Assembly (NCBI RefSeq): GCF_900110955.1
Contig: NZ_FOFR01000008.1
Coordinates: 248,001-312,000, forward strand
Reading direction: 5' to 3'
DNA length: 64,000 nucleotides
From: Lentzea xinjiangensis
GTDB taxonomy: Bacteria; Actinomycetota; Actinomycetes; Mycobacteriales; Pseudonocardiaceae
Part shown: piece by piece, positions 1-7,720 of the stretch
How the letters are laid out: each line of letters opens with the position of its first letter
How positions within the stretch are numbered: position 1 is the first letter of the stretch
Translations under genes and position numbers: made by a program
The notes under the pieces: generated by a model
The model's input: the letters and a program-made list of their open reading frames with translations, nothing else
What the model was told of the DNA's origin: nothing
Database searches by the model: none

Positions 1-458
1 GCCGTCACCTTGCGGTCGATCGTCACGACGGGCACCTGCTTGGCCTTGGCCGCGTCGAACGCGGGCTGCAGGCCGTCGGAGTTGAGCGGCGCCACGATCA
101 GCAGCTTCGCCCCGCGGTCGATCAGCGACTTGATGTCGCTGATCTGCTTGTTCAGGTCGCTCTGCGCGTTGGTGTACAGCAGCTCCGCCCCGCGCTTCGC
201 GGCCTCGTCCTCGATCGACTGCGTCTCCGCGGTGCGGAACGGGTTGGCCTCCTTCTCCGACTGGGAGAAGCCCACGACCGCCCCCTTGAGGTCGACCTGC
301 GGGTAACCGGTCTTCGACCGCGAGCAGCCGGGACCGGTGCTCTGGTTCTGCGCGGCACTCGCGGCGGGCCCACCACTCGTCGTGGTCTGTTGGCTCTCTC
401 TCGCGGTGCAACCGGTCACAAGCAGGGCGGCAGCTGCGATGAGCAGGATGCGAGACAT
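1..458 (-). CDS. Sugar ABC transporter substrate-binding protein (N-terminal part, cut by window edge)
   Basis: The minus-strand frame starts at the ATG at 458 and runs off the window. It begins with a lipoprotein signal (hydrophobic run, then VTGC), a Ser/Thr/Gly/Gln-rich linker, and then a type I periplasmic-binding fold: GAVVGFSQSEKEANPFR, a helix ending DIKSLIDRGAKLLIVAPLNS, and AKQVPVVTIDRKV. This is the ribose/galactose-binding family (Peripla_BP_4), which delivers sugars to a membrane permease. About 152 residues are visible of an expected 330-360. It is divergent from a LacI regulator, and the 123-bp gap holds a perfect palindrome, so control by that regulator is likely. The ligand cannot be told from this part. 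Confidence 0.88.
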   Translation of the reverse strand, partial: MSRILLIAAAALLVTGCTARESQQTTTSGGPAASAAQNQSTGPGCSRSKTGYPQVDLKGAVVGFSQSEKEANPFRTAETQSIEDEAAKRGAELLYTNAQSDLNKQISDIKSLIDRGAKLLIVAPLNSDGLQPAFDAAKAKQVPVVTIDRKVT

Positions 459-510
459 CTTTGGCTCCTACACGGGCTATGCGTGGTCGCGCTCTCAGGC
501 GCTAGATTTG

Positions 511-529
511 CATCGTTGTTCCAACGATG
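511..529. promoter_or_regulatory. Palindromic operator candidate between SBP and LacI genes
   Basis: Two perfect 8-bp arms, CATCGTTG and CAACGATG, flank a 3-bp centre. The site lies 53 bp upstream of both divergent starts. LacI-family proteins bind such short inverted repeats as dimers, so this is the probable operator of the adjacent regulator. Binding is inferred from position and symmetry only. Confidence 0.6.
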
Positions 530-543
530 TAAAGACCGAGAAC

Positions 544-566
544 TTCCCGGTACTTTTCCCGGTACT
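544..566 (+). repeat. Tandem 11-bp repeat TTCCCGGTACT in the lacI-type leader
   Basis: TTCCCGGTACT occurs at 544-554 and again at 556-566, one helical turn apart (12-bp period), just before the ribosome-binding site of the LacI gene. It could be a second regulator site or a chance leader duplication. Confidence 0.5.
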
Positions 567-581
567 CTTCTGGAGGCTGTG

Positions 582-1571
582 TTGGCCACGCTCAAGGACG
601 TCGCCCGGCTGGCGGGCGTCTCGGTGAAGACCGTGTCGAACGTGGTCAACGGCTACTCGTTCGTGAAACCGGACAACCGCCGCCGCGTGGAGGAGGCGCT
701 GGAGGCGACGGGCTACCGCCCGAACCTGGGCGCCCGCAACCTGCGCCGCGGCCGCACCGGCTTCATCGCCCTGGTCCTGCCCGAGCTCTCCATCCCCTAC
801 TTCGCCGAGCTGGCGGGCCTCGTCATCGCCGCCGCGCAGGAGCACGAGTGGAACGTGCTCATCGAGCAGACCTTCGGCACCCTGGCGGGCGAGCGCTCGG
901 CCCTCGCCTCCCTCGGCCCGCACCTGGTCGACGCCGCGATCCTGAGCCCGGAGGCGCTCCAGGTGGACGACTTCCAGCTCTCCGTCCCCACCGTGCTGCT
1001 GGGCGAGCACGCCGTGGACGTGCCGATCTCCCGCGTGGGCATCGACAACGTGGCCGCCGCCCAGACAGCGGTCCGCCACCTGGTCTCGCTGGGCCGCACG
1101 CGGATCGCCGCGATCGGCGCGCACCCGCACCGCGGTACGGCGGCTCTGCGCCTGGAGGGGTACCGGGCCGCGCTGGCGGAGGCCTCGCTGCCGTTCTCGC
1201 CGGAGCTGGTCGTGCCCGCGCTGAACTACCACCGCGCGGACGGGGCCGCGGCCATGAAGTCGTTGCTGGACATGAAGACCCCGCCGGACGCCGTGTTCTG
1301 CTTCAACGACCTGCTGGCCATCGGCGCGATGCGGACCGCGGCGGAACGGTCCGTGCGGGTGCCGGAGGACCTGGCCGTGGTCGGCTTCGACAACAACGAG
1401 GAGAGCGCTTACAGCGCGCCCTCGCTGACGTCGGTGGCTCCGGACAAGGCCGCCATCGCCCGGGCCGCGGTGGACCTGCTGCACCGGCGGGTGGACGCAC
1501 CGGACGGTGCGCTCGAGAACGTGGAGACGCCGTTCTCGTTGCTGGTCAGGGAGAGCACGGTCGTCAGGTGA
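582..1571 (+). CDS. LacI-family transcriptional regulator
   Basis: A 329-residue DNA-binding repressor for sugar uptake. The N-terminal helix-turn-helix (TLKDVARLAGVSVKTVSNVV) is followed by the hinge region YRPNLGARNLRRG and a periplasmic-binding-like effector domain. The end of that domain has the usual VVGFDNNEESAYSAPSLTSV stretch. I chose TTG 582 because GGAGG at 572-576 sits 5 bases upstream. GTG 579 would be only 2 bases from it, and the longer open frame upstream lacks the family start. It is divergent from a sugar-binding protein gene, so local control of that transporter is the natural role. Confidence 0.93.
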   Translation: MATLKDVARLAGVSVKTVSNVVNGYSFVKPDNRRRVEEALEATGYRPNLGARNLRRGRTGFIALVLPELSIPYFAELAGLVIAAAQEHEWNVLIEQTFGTLAGERSALASLGPHLVDAAILSPEALQVDDFQLSVPTVLLGEHAVDVPISRVGIDNVAAAQTAVRHLVSLGRTRIAAIGAHPHRGTAALRLEGYRAALAEASLPFSPELVVPALNYHRADGAAAMKSLLDMKTPPDAVFCFNDLLAIGAMRTAAERSVRVPEDLAVVGFDNNEESAYSAPSLTSVAPDKAAIARAAVDLLHRRVDAPDGALENVETPFSLLVRESTVVR

Positions 1572-1760
1572 CGGGGTGCGCGAAGGCGTCGTGGGTCGCC
1601 TGGTCGAACAGCACGAACCTGATCAGGCCGATCTCGGCGTTCTCGACCGCCTCGCGGGCGATCTTCGCCGCGCTGTGGACCGGCCGGCGGCAGACGCCGG
1701 TCCGGAAAAACGATGCGGGTCAGCCCGAGCGCTCGGGCGGTCTCGAGCCTGCTGCTGAGC
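1564..1760 (-). pseudogene. Macro-domain (ADP-ribose-binding) protein, truncated remnant
   Basis: Only the C-terminal third of a macro domain is left. Reading leftward, one frame gives SSRLETARALGLTRIVFP. A shift then continues in a second frame as RTGVCRRPVHSAAKIAREAV and RFVLFDQATHDAF, ending at a TGA at 1564. In intact relatives these segments join through the loop FPAISTGVY, whose middle is deleted here. The upstream end meets transposase sequence near 1760. The stop overlaps the end of the LacI gene. Recognition rests on motif memory, so an alignment is needed to fix the exact breakpoints. Confidence 0.55.
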
Positions 1761-2300
1761 CAGATCGCGGTGGATGGGTGCAGCACCAAGGCCCCAGGCG
1801 GGGGTGAGTGCGCCGGCCTGTCCCCGGTCGACCGCCGCAAGCAAGGCGTGAAACGCTCGCTCATGGTCGAAGGCCACGCTATCCCGTTGGACCGGGTGCC
1901 GGCTGGCGCCAACCGCCACGACTCGCCGCTGCTGGCCCCCACCCTGGACGAACTCGCCGATCTTCGTGATGGCCTCGGCCCGCTACCCGACGACATCGCC
2001 GTGCACCTGGACTCGGGCTACGACTCCGGCAGGACCCGCGATGAGCTTGCTGCGTGGCCTGCACGGACAGATCGCGCACAAGGGCGAGAACGCACCGATC
2101 CAGGCCAGCCAGCGTTGGCACATCGAGCGCACCAACGCCTGGCACAACGGCTTCGACCGGCTGCAGCGCTGCTACGAACGCCGCGAACACGTCATCGACG
2201 CCTTCTTCGACCTCGCCGACGCGATCATCACCATCGGCAGCTTGATCCGCGAAGCCTGGACACTCCCCGGTGGGACAGCCGACCAGCACGCCGCCCCTGA
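1761..2300 (+). mobile_element. IS5-like insertion sequence, degenerate transposase
   Basis: Two frames together give the C-terminal half of a DDE transposase of the IS5 group. Frame 1 (about 1766-2065) has SPVDRRKQGVKRS, a dispersed NRHDSPLLAPTLDEL and DSGYDSGRTRDEL. After a frameshift near 2040, frame 2 has IAHKGENAPIQASQRWHIER and NAWHNGFDRLQRCYERREHV, running into FFDLADAIITIGSLIR. The N-terminal half is missing and no intact terminal repeats were seen, so the element is dead. It abuts the macro-domain stump, which it probably truncated. Confidence 0.75.
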
Positions 2301-2417
2301 AGATCACCTACCGATGGTGGAACCAGTTCGGCCAGTTGAGGAGGACGCGAAAGAGCTACCATATCCGATTCGTGATTGCGGACATCGATTGACCGCAATG
2401 GGTCCTACTGTGCCTAC

Positions 2418-2966
2418 GTGAATGACACGCAGGCACCAGAACCTGAAGGACGGAACACCGTCAACGGCTTCGTGATCACGGACCACGCGGCCGATCTCAT
2501 CGAGTTCCTCCAGCACGTCTTCGACGCCGTCGAAGACCCGGAGGCGCGGACCCCCGACTACGCCGCAGGCGACGGTTCCCTGATCCACACAGAGGTCAAG
2601 ATCGGGAACTCTCTCCTGATGGTCGCGGACAGGAAGGCGGACTGGCCGTTCACCCCCGCATTCACACAGGTGTACGTTTCCGACCCCGTTGCCGTGCTCA
2701 CCCGGGCAAGCGAGCGGGGAGCGACCGTCATCACGGACGTGTCCCCCTTCTACGGCGGCTACGACATCGCGCGGTTCCGAGACCCGTGGCACAACATGTG
2801 GTGGCTGTTCGCGCCAGCCAAGCCCGGCCAGCCCGCCGAGAACCAGGATGAGGGCGGTGGGGACTGGGAAAACGCGGAACCTGACCCGGTGTACACGACA
2901 CTGGTCGAGGCGATGCGCACATTGACCGATCCGCGGGGCGCCGCACCGTCAGCGCCAGAAAGCTGA
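2418..2966 (+). CDS. VOC-superfamily (glyoxalase/PhnB-like) protein
   Basis: A cytosolic protein of about 182 residues with the beta-alpha-beta-beta-beta pattern of the vicinal-oxygen-chelate fold. Visible segments are GFVITDHAADLIEFLQHVF, HTEVKIGNSLLMVAD, TQVYVSDPVAVLTRASERGA and YDIARFRDPWHNMWWLFAP. PhnB-like members often bind no metal and have no assigned reaction, so no substrate is proposed. GTG 2418 was chosen over TTG 2376 because upstream residues look non-coding; no clear ribosome-binding site supports either. A tail with many Glu/Gly/Asp residues follows the fold. Confidence 0.8.
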   Translation: MNDTQAPEPEGRNTVNGFVITDHAADLIEFLQHVFDAVEDPEARTPDYAAGDGSLIHTEVKIGNSLLMVADRKADWPFTPAFTQVYVSDPVAVLTRASERGATVITDVSPFYGGYDIARFRDPWHNMWWLFAPAKPGQPAENQDEGGGDWENAEPDPVYTTLVEAMRTLTDPRGAAPSAPES

Positions 2967-3112
2967 TCGGCGGACGTCGCACTCCACCTGATCTCCTCCC
3001 AGGCACCCAGTGGGCCGTCGACGCCGCTCAGAACACGTACAACCGACTCTCACAGCGCGTGGACCAATCTGCGGGATCCCTCAGCCACGGCCCGGCGTTG
3101 TCAACCCCCACT

Positions 3113-3175
3113 CGGCGATCTGTGGACAACTCGGGTCGAACGAGCGGCGCTGGTCGAGTTGTCCACAGATCGCCG
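3113..3175. repeat. Perfect 21-bp inverted repeat containing two DnaA-box-like sequences
   Basis: The arms at 3113-3133 and 3155-3175 are exact reverse complements, separated by a 21-bp spacer. Each arm contains TTGTCCACA (3159-3167 and, on the other strand, 3121-3129), the form of DnaA box typical of actinomycetes. The repeat sits in the 305-bp gap between the convergent VOC and hydrolase genes, so it could also act as a bidirectional terminator. Apart from this repeat and a promoter-like pair, nothing was seen between 2967 and 3271. Confidence 0.7.
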
Positions 3176-3185
3176 GAGCAGGGGC

Positions 3186-3212
3186 TTGACAGGGCCGCGT
3201 TGCGGCTAGCGT
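3186..3212 (+). promoter_or_regulatory. Orphan sigma-70-like promoter, directed antisense to the hydrolase gene
   Basis: TTGACA (3186-3191) and TAGCGT (3207-3212) are spaced 15 bp apart, slightly short of the optimum. No plus-strand gene follows: transcription would enter the 3' end of the minus-strand hydrolase gene. It may be a remnant, an antisense promoter or chance. Confidence 0.35.
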
Positions 3213-3271
3213 TGTGTCGCAGGCCGTGGTGGTCAGCCCCCTGGGAGGGCGGGGCCTGCCTGCGACCACCT

Positions 3272-4537
3272 TCACGCCAGCGGGCAGGTCTGCACGTCGT
3301 CCGGCCGGGCCAGCGTCGCCGAAGCGGGCGGGGCCAAGCCGTCCAGCCACCGCTCCAGCGCCACGAACGCCGACCGGTGGCAGGGCGCGAGCGGTCGCAG
3401 CCGGTCGGGGTAGGCGTCGACCAGCCCGTCCACGTGCGTTCCCTGCTCGACCCGGTAGTACCGGTGCAGCCGGTCGGGGGTCATCGCCGCGTAGACGTCC
3501 GAGTCCTGGCTGATCGGCAGCAGCACGTCGTACGTCCCGTGCACCGTGATCAGCGGTCGCTTCACCTTGCCGGTCAGGTCGATCCGCGAGACCAGCGGCC
3601 CGGCGATGCGGCGTCGTCCGGCATACGAGTAGTCGGCGTCGCAGAAAGCGGTTCCCGGTGCGCAGAACGGGATGCCGGCTTCGAGCGAGCCGTCGTAGCC
3701 CGGATCGAACTCCTCGCGGTAGATGCGCTGGGTCAGGTCCCAGTAGTAGCGGTAGTGGTAGTCCCACAGGAACTCCGTGCCGGCCGGGAAGCCCGCCGCG
3801 ACCATCCGCGCGTGCGCCGAGGGGTCACCCGCCAGGTAGGCCGGGTAGGCGCGCAGCACCGGTGGCAGGAACGTCAGCGGGTTCGGGCCGTCGACCGTCC
3901 ACAGCGTCCCCTCCCAGTCGACGCCGCCGTCGTACAGGTGCGGCCGGTTCTCCAGCTGCCAGCGGACCAGGTAGCCGCCGTTGGAGATGCCGGTGGCGAT
4001 CGTGCGGCTCGGGGCCCGGCCGTAGCGCTGGCGCACGACGGACTTCGCCGCGAGGGTGAGCTGGGTGAACCGCTGGTTCCACTCCTCCATCGCGCGGCCG
4101 TCGCGGTAGAACTGCACGCCGGTGTTGCCCTTGTCGGTGGAGGCGAAGGCGTAGCCGCGGGAGAGGACCCAGTCGGAGATGGCCCGGTCGTTGGCGTACT
4201 GCTCGCGCACGCCCGGTGCTCCGGTGACGACCAGGCCGCCGTTCCAGCGGTCGGGGAGCCGCAGCACGAACTGCGAGTCGTGCCAGCCGTGGTTGGTGTT
4301 GGTGCGGGAGGTGTCCGGGAAGTAGCCGTCGACCTGGATGCCCGCGACGGGGTCCGGGACGGGCAGCCGGGCGCTCGTCAGGCCCGCCCAGTCGGCCGGG
4401 TCGGTGTGGCCGGTCGCCGTCGTGCCGGTGGTGGTGAGATCGGCCAGGTGGGCGATCTGCTGGTGTTCGGCGCCCGGGACCGTCATCGCCGGGACGGGCG
4501 GGGCCAGCGCGAGCACGAGTACCAGCGGGAGCAACAT
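3272..4537 (-). CDS. Secreted alpha/beta-hydrolase, 3-hydroxybutyrate-oligomer hydrolase/tannase-like
   Basis: A 421-residue exported hydrolase. The first 18 residues (MLLPLVLVLALAPPVPAM) form a short signal peptide. GISNGG near residue 190 is the nucleophile-elbow serine. The C-terminal part carries LITVHGTYDVLLPI and EQGTHVDGLVD, where the Asp and His of the triad are expected. Length and layout fit the tannase/feruloyl-esterase or hydroxybutyrate-oligomer hydrolase group; the substrate cannot be fixed from sequence. ATG 4537 is the only start that gives a signal peptide. The gene stands alone and converges on the VOC gene. Confidence 0.72.
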   Translation of the reverse strand: MLLPLVLVLALAPPVPAMTVPGAEHQQIAHLADLTTTGTTATGHTDPADWAGLTSARLPVPDPVAGIQVDGYFPDTSRTNTNHGWHDSQFVLRLPDRWNGGLVVTGAPGVREQYANDRAISDWVLSRGYAFASTDKGNTGVQFYRDGRAMEEWNQRFTQLTLAAKSVVRQRYGRAPSRTIATGISNGGYLVRWQLENRPHLYDGGVDWEGTLWTVDGPNPLTFLPPVLRAYPAYLAGDPSAHARMVAAGFPAGTEFLWDYHYRYYWDLTQRIYREEFDPGYDGSLEAGIPFCAPGTAFCDADYSYAGRRRIAGPLVSRIDLTGKVKRPLITVHGTYDVLLPISQDSDVYAAMTPDRLHRYYRVEQGTHVDGLVDAYPDRLRPLAPCHRSAFVALERWLDGLAPPASATLARPDDVQTCPLA

Positions 4538-4548
4538 AGCTGGTCAAG

Positions 4549-4803
4549 CTAGTGGCGGCGGCCCCACGGCGACATGGTTCGTTCCCACACAAGGCCCGGT
4601 TCGAAGGTGGTGAACCCGAACAGGACGAGCACGCGGTGCACCTGAGGCTGGGTGTCGCGGATGCCGGGCAGCACCGCGTCGAAGAACAGCTCGCAGGTCG
4701 TCACGTCCATCTCGCCCCGGCAGGTGACCACGAACCGGGTGCCGGAGCGCTCCGTCCGCACGGCGAACGGGCTGGTCTCACAGGCTGCCGTCGACGGCCT
4801 CAC
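4549..4803 (-). CDS. STAS-like small protein, probably truncated
   Basis: An 84-residue frame with almost every codon ending in G or C, a sign of real or recent coding. The segment SGTRFVVTCRGEMDVTTCEL, followed by a helix and the strand VHRVLVLFGFTTF, matches the start of a STAS (anti-anti-sigma) domain. The conserved Ser/Gly phosphorylation loop and last helix are absent: the chain ends in an unrelated tail, WERTMSPWGRRH. It lies between an AraC remnant and the hydrolase gene, so it is probably gene debris rather than a working regulator. Start GTG 4803 is tentative. Nothing was recognised between 4804 and 4890. Confidence 0.4.
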   Translation of the reverse strand: MRPSTAACETSPFAVRTERSGTRFVVTCRGEMDVTTCELFFDAVLPGIRDTQPQVHRVLVLFGFTTFEPGLVWERTMSPWGRRH

Positions 4804-4890
4804 CTCGGGAAGCGGACCACCACTCCACCGCAGTACGGGCACCGGGCGATAGCAGCGCAAACGAACCCGGCGCCAAGAAGGCGAAGTGCC

Positions 4891-5162
4891 TCAACCAGAC
4901 CGGAGGGTCTGCGACGGCGGCACACCGTAGGCGCTGCGGTAATGCGCGGCGAAGACACTCGGGCGGGCGTAGCCCCAACGGCCTCGAACCCGAAGTCACC
5001 ACCGAGGCGGTCGAACCGTACCGGCCCGAGCGTCTGGGACGCGAGCCGCAACGACGAGTTCCGGGCACCGCTGCCGAACCGCGGCGGGGTGTAGGCCGCG
5101 TCCAGCACCTCGTGCCCCGCGTCCAAGTCCGTCACCTCGACGACCTGCTCCACGTGCAGCAC
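4891..5162 (-). pseudogene. AraC-family regulator, internally deleted and frameshifted
   Basis: The N-terminal frame (from about 5162) reads EVTDLDAGHEVLDAAYTPPR and LGPVRFDRLGGDFGF, the start of an AraC-type sensor domain. Near 4981 the frame changes and the last helix-turn-helix motif appears: RWGYARPSVFAAHYRSAYG, ending VPPSQTLRSG and a stop at 4891. Roughly 200 residues of sensor and first helix-turn-helix are missing between them. The gene cannot encode a functional regulator. The promoter side abuts the palindrome at 5174-5196 in front of the mcrB-like gene. Confidence 0.6.
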
Positions 5163-5173
5163 GATCCTCGAAC

Positions 5174-5196
5174 GTACGGACGTAAGGCGTCCGTAC
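5174..5196. promoter_or_regulatory. Palindrome upstream of the McrBC module
   Basis: Arms GTACGGACG (5174-5182) and CGTCCGTAC (5188-5196) flank TAAGG, a perfect 9-bp inverted repeat ending 26 bp before the ATG of the mcrB-like gene. It has the look of a repressor operator; the binding protein is unknown. Confidence 0.55.
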
Positions 5197-5222
5197 ACAC
5201 ACGGCAGCTATTAGGTAACTGA

Positions 5223-6560
5223 ATGATCCACAGAGCCGATGGACATCGTATGAGGGCAACAACCGACGATGGCGATGTGCTCGACGCGGAGTTCGAGATC
5301 GAACCCGAGGGTGACCGGCTCGTGTTGATCATGAGAAGCATGGGAGGCCGGTCCAGCTCCCGGCCCAACGGGACGAACCCTCAGTACAACGCCTTGCTGG
5401 AGCTGTTGCTGTACCGCCTGGGCGAGCTCGGCGCGGTGGTGGAGAACGGCATCGCCGACTCCAAGAGGGTCCAGAACCTGCCCGAGGACCAGCGCATGAT
5501 CCTCAAAGGCCCTGTGCGGCTGGCCGACGTGCCCGACATCAACGAGCTCCGTCGGCGCATCAGCCGGGGACAACGCAATCTCTCCACACCCCCTGGAGGC
5601 AACAACACCAGGCAGATCCGGCTGCGCCTGACGGTGCCCGGTTTCTCGGCCGGTGATGCCAACCGGCTGGCCGTTCGTCTGGCCGAGCAGCCCGCGACAA
5701 CGACGAAGGCTGTTCAGCTACCCGACGCCACTGACGAACTCGCGTCGCTGGTGCACTTCGACCTGGGCGAAGTGCAAGAAATCATCACGCTGCTGCAGCA
5801 CCGCAAGCAGGTCGTCTTCTACGGACCACCGGGCACCGGCAAGACCTTCCTCGCGCGTGCTCTCGCAGATCACGTCGCCGGGCGAACCGCGACGCGGCTG
5901 GTCCAGTTCCACCCCTCGTACTCGTACGAGGACTTCTTCGAAGGATTCCGTCCCCATTCCGACGAGAGCGGCACGAGCTTCAAGCTGAGGTGGGGACCGC
6001 TCCGCAAGCTCGCGGACGAGGCCTCCCTGGCCCCGGACCGCCCCTTCGTGCTGATCATCGACGAGATCAACCGGGCAAACCTGTCGAAGGTGTTCGGGGA
6101 GCTGTACTTCCTCCTGGAGTACCGCGACGAGTCGATCGACCTCCAGTACTCCGACGAGCGATTCCGCTTACCCGGCAACGTGTTCGTCATCGGCACGATG
6201 AACACGGCTGACCGCTCGATTGCCCACGTCGACGCGGCGATGAGGCGCCGGTTCGCATTCGTCGAGCTGCACCCGTCGATCCCGCCCGTGAGCAGAGTTC
6301 TCCAGCGATGGGCGGAGGCCGAGGGGAAGTCCGCTGAGCGGGCCGAGCTGCTCGCGAAGCTCAACCAGCGGATCGGCGCTACCGACCACGACTTCCAGAT
6401 CGGGCCGTCGTACCTGATGAAGCCGGACGCCGACCACAGCCTCGACCTCGTCTGGAAGCACTCGATCCTGCCGCTGCTGGAAGAGCACTACTACGGACGC
6501 ATGGGCCGCGACCAGATCCACGACACCTACAGCCTGGACGCCATCCGGAACGCCCGGTGA
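5223..6560 (+). CDS. mcrB: McrB-type AAA+ GTPase subunit of a modification-dependent restriction system
   Basis: A 445-residue motor subunit. Residues 1-155 resemble the ScoMcrA-type N-terminal head domain of actinomycete nucleases (NPQYNALLELLLYRLGELGA, GNNTRQIRLRLTVPG). The AAA+ domain follows: Walker A GPPGTGKT at 201-208, Walker B LIIDEINRANLSKVFGELYF near 276-295, and the McrB-family sensor MNTADRSIAHVDAAMRRRF near 326. McrB rings hydrolyse GTP and move along DNA to drive the McrC nuclease, cutting modified DNA. The next gene overlaps by 4 bases. Which modification is recognised cannot be read from sequence. Confidence 0.92.
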   Translation: MIHRADGHRMRATTDDGDVLDAEFEIEPEGDRLVLIMRSMGGRSSSRPNGTNPQYNALLELLLYRLGELGAVVENGIADSKRVQNLPEDQRMILKGPVRLADVPDINELRRRISRGQRNLSTPPGGNNTRQIRLRLTVPGFSAGDANRLAVRLAEQPATTTKAVQLPDATDELASLVHFDLGEVQEIITLLQHRKQVVFYGPPGTGKTFLARALADHVAGRTATRLVQFHPSYSYEDFFEGFRPHSDESGTSFKLRWGPLRKLADEASLAPDRPFVLIIDEINRANLSKVFGELYFLLEYRDESIDLQYSDERFRLPGNVFVIGTMNTADRSIAHVDAAMRRRFAFVELHPSIPPVSRVLQRWAEAEGKSAERAELLAKLNQRIGATDHDFQIGPSYLMKPDADHSLDLVWKHSILPLLEEHYYGRMGRDQIHDTYSLDAIRNAR

Positions 6561-7720
6561 TCGAGCTTCAGGAGAACAGCAAGGGCGGCCATCGGCTGCC
6601 GCTCACGCCGCTTCAGCTGGCGTTCCTCCAGAAGTCCGACCTCATCGACGTCAAGCCGGCCGCCGAAGGCTATCGACTCGTGCCCAGGACCAAACGCGTC
6701 GGCGCCATCCACGCGCACGGGCTGGACATCGTCGTCACGCCCAAGGTCAGCATCCCGCGGTTGCTGTTCATGATCGGTTATGCCCTCAACCCCGGTTTCC
6801 AGCCCGAGAACATCGAAGGCGTCGAAGCCAGCGGACTCTGGGGTGTCGTCGCGGAAACACTGTGCCGGCACGCGGAACGCGCACTGCTCAACGGAGTGCT
6901 GCTCGGATACGCCACCGAACACGCGACCAGCACGGTAGTCCGCGGCCGCATCCGGGTCGGCGACCAGATCACCGCGCGGCCGGGGCGGTTGCTGCCGGTC
7001 GAGACCAGCCACGACGAGTACACGACGGACATTCCGGAGAACCAGCTCCTCCGTGCCGCGGTGCAGCGGATGCTCAGCGTGCCCAGAATCCACGACTCGG
7101 TCCAGCGACGACTGCGGCACGTGGAGAGCCAGCTCCTCACGATCTCGCAGCTGCCCGCCAGAGCACCGTTGCCCCGGTGGCGGCCCAGCCGGCTGAACCT
7201 GCGCTACCAGCCGGCGCTGCGGATCGCGGAGATCGTGCTCAACACGCTGTCGTTCGAGGTCGGACAGGACGGGCTGTCGATCGCCACGTTCATCGTCAAC
7301 ATGGAGAAGGTCTTCGAGGACTTCGTCACCACGGCGCTCACCGAGGCGTGGAGCACCACACCGGGCTACACGCGGGGGCAGTTCCCGGCGAAGCTCGACA
7401 CCGGTGGCGCCATCTCGATGCAGGTCGACGTCGTCCACGTCGTGGACGGCAAACCGCGGTTCGTCGTGGACGCCAAGTACAAGCGTCCCAGCGCCAGGGG
7501 CAACTACCCCAACGCGGACCTCTACCAGGTCCTCGCCTACTGCACGGCGCTCCAGGTGGAACGTGGCTGGCTGGTGTACCCGAGCGGAACAGCCGGAGTG
7601 CGGCCCCGGCGGGTGCTCCACTCACCGATCACGATCACCGAGTACCCGTTGGACCTGGACGTGCCACCGCGCGAGCTCCTCGCACAGGTCGAGGAGCTCG
7701 CGCAGTCGGCCTGGCGTTAG
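6557..7720 (+). CDS. mcrC: McrC-type endonuclease subunit
   Basis: A 387-residue partner of the preceding AAA+ protein. The start GTG overlaps the upstream stop as GTGA, so the two are translationally coupled. The N-terminal half has the McrC stalk region (RVGAIHAHGLDIVVTPKVS, MIGYALNPGF). The C-terminal PD-(D/E)xK nuclease core shows QVDVVHVVDGKPRFVVDAKY at residues 289-308, with catalytic Asp and DAKYK, and the later helix PNADLYQVLAYC. McrC cuts DNA once McrB has translocated. The TAG stop overlaps the stop of the convergent SGNH gene. No methyltransferase is adjacent, as expected for a type IV system. Confidence 0.92.
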   Translation: MIELQENSKGGHRLPLTPLQLAFLQKSDLIDVKPAAEGYRLVPRTKRVGAIHAHGLDIVVTPKVSIPRLLFMIGYALNPGFQPENIEGVEASGLWGVVAETLCRHAERALLNGVLLGYATEHATSTVVRGRIRVGDQITARPGRLLPVETSHDEYTTDIPENQLLRAAVQRMLSVPRIHDSVQRRLRHVESQLLTISQLPARAPLPRWRPSRLNLRYQPALRIAEIVLNTLSFEVGQDGLSIATFIVNMEKVFEDFVTTALTEAWSTTPGYTRGQFPAKLDTGGAISMQVDVVHVVDGKPRFVVDAKYKRPSARGNYPNADLYQVLAYCTALQVERGWLVYPSGTAGVRPRRVLHSPITITEYPLDLDVPPRELLAQVEELAQSAWR

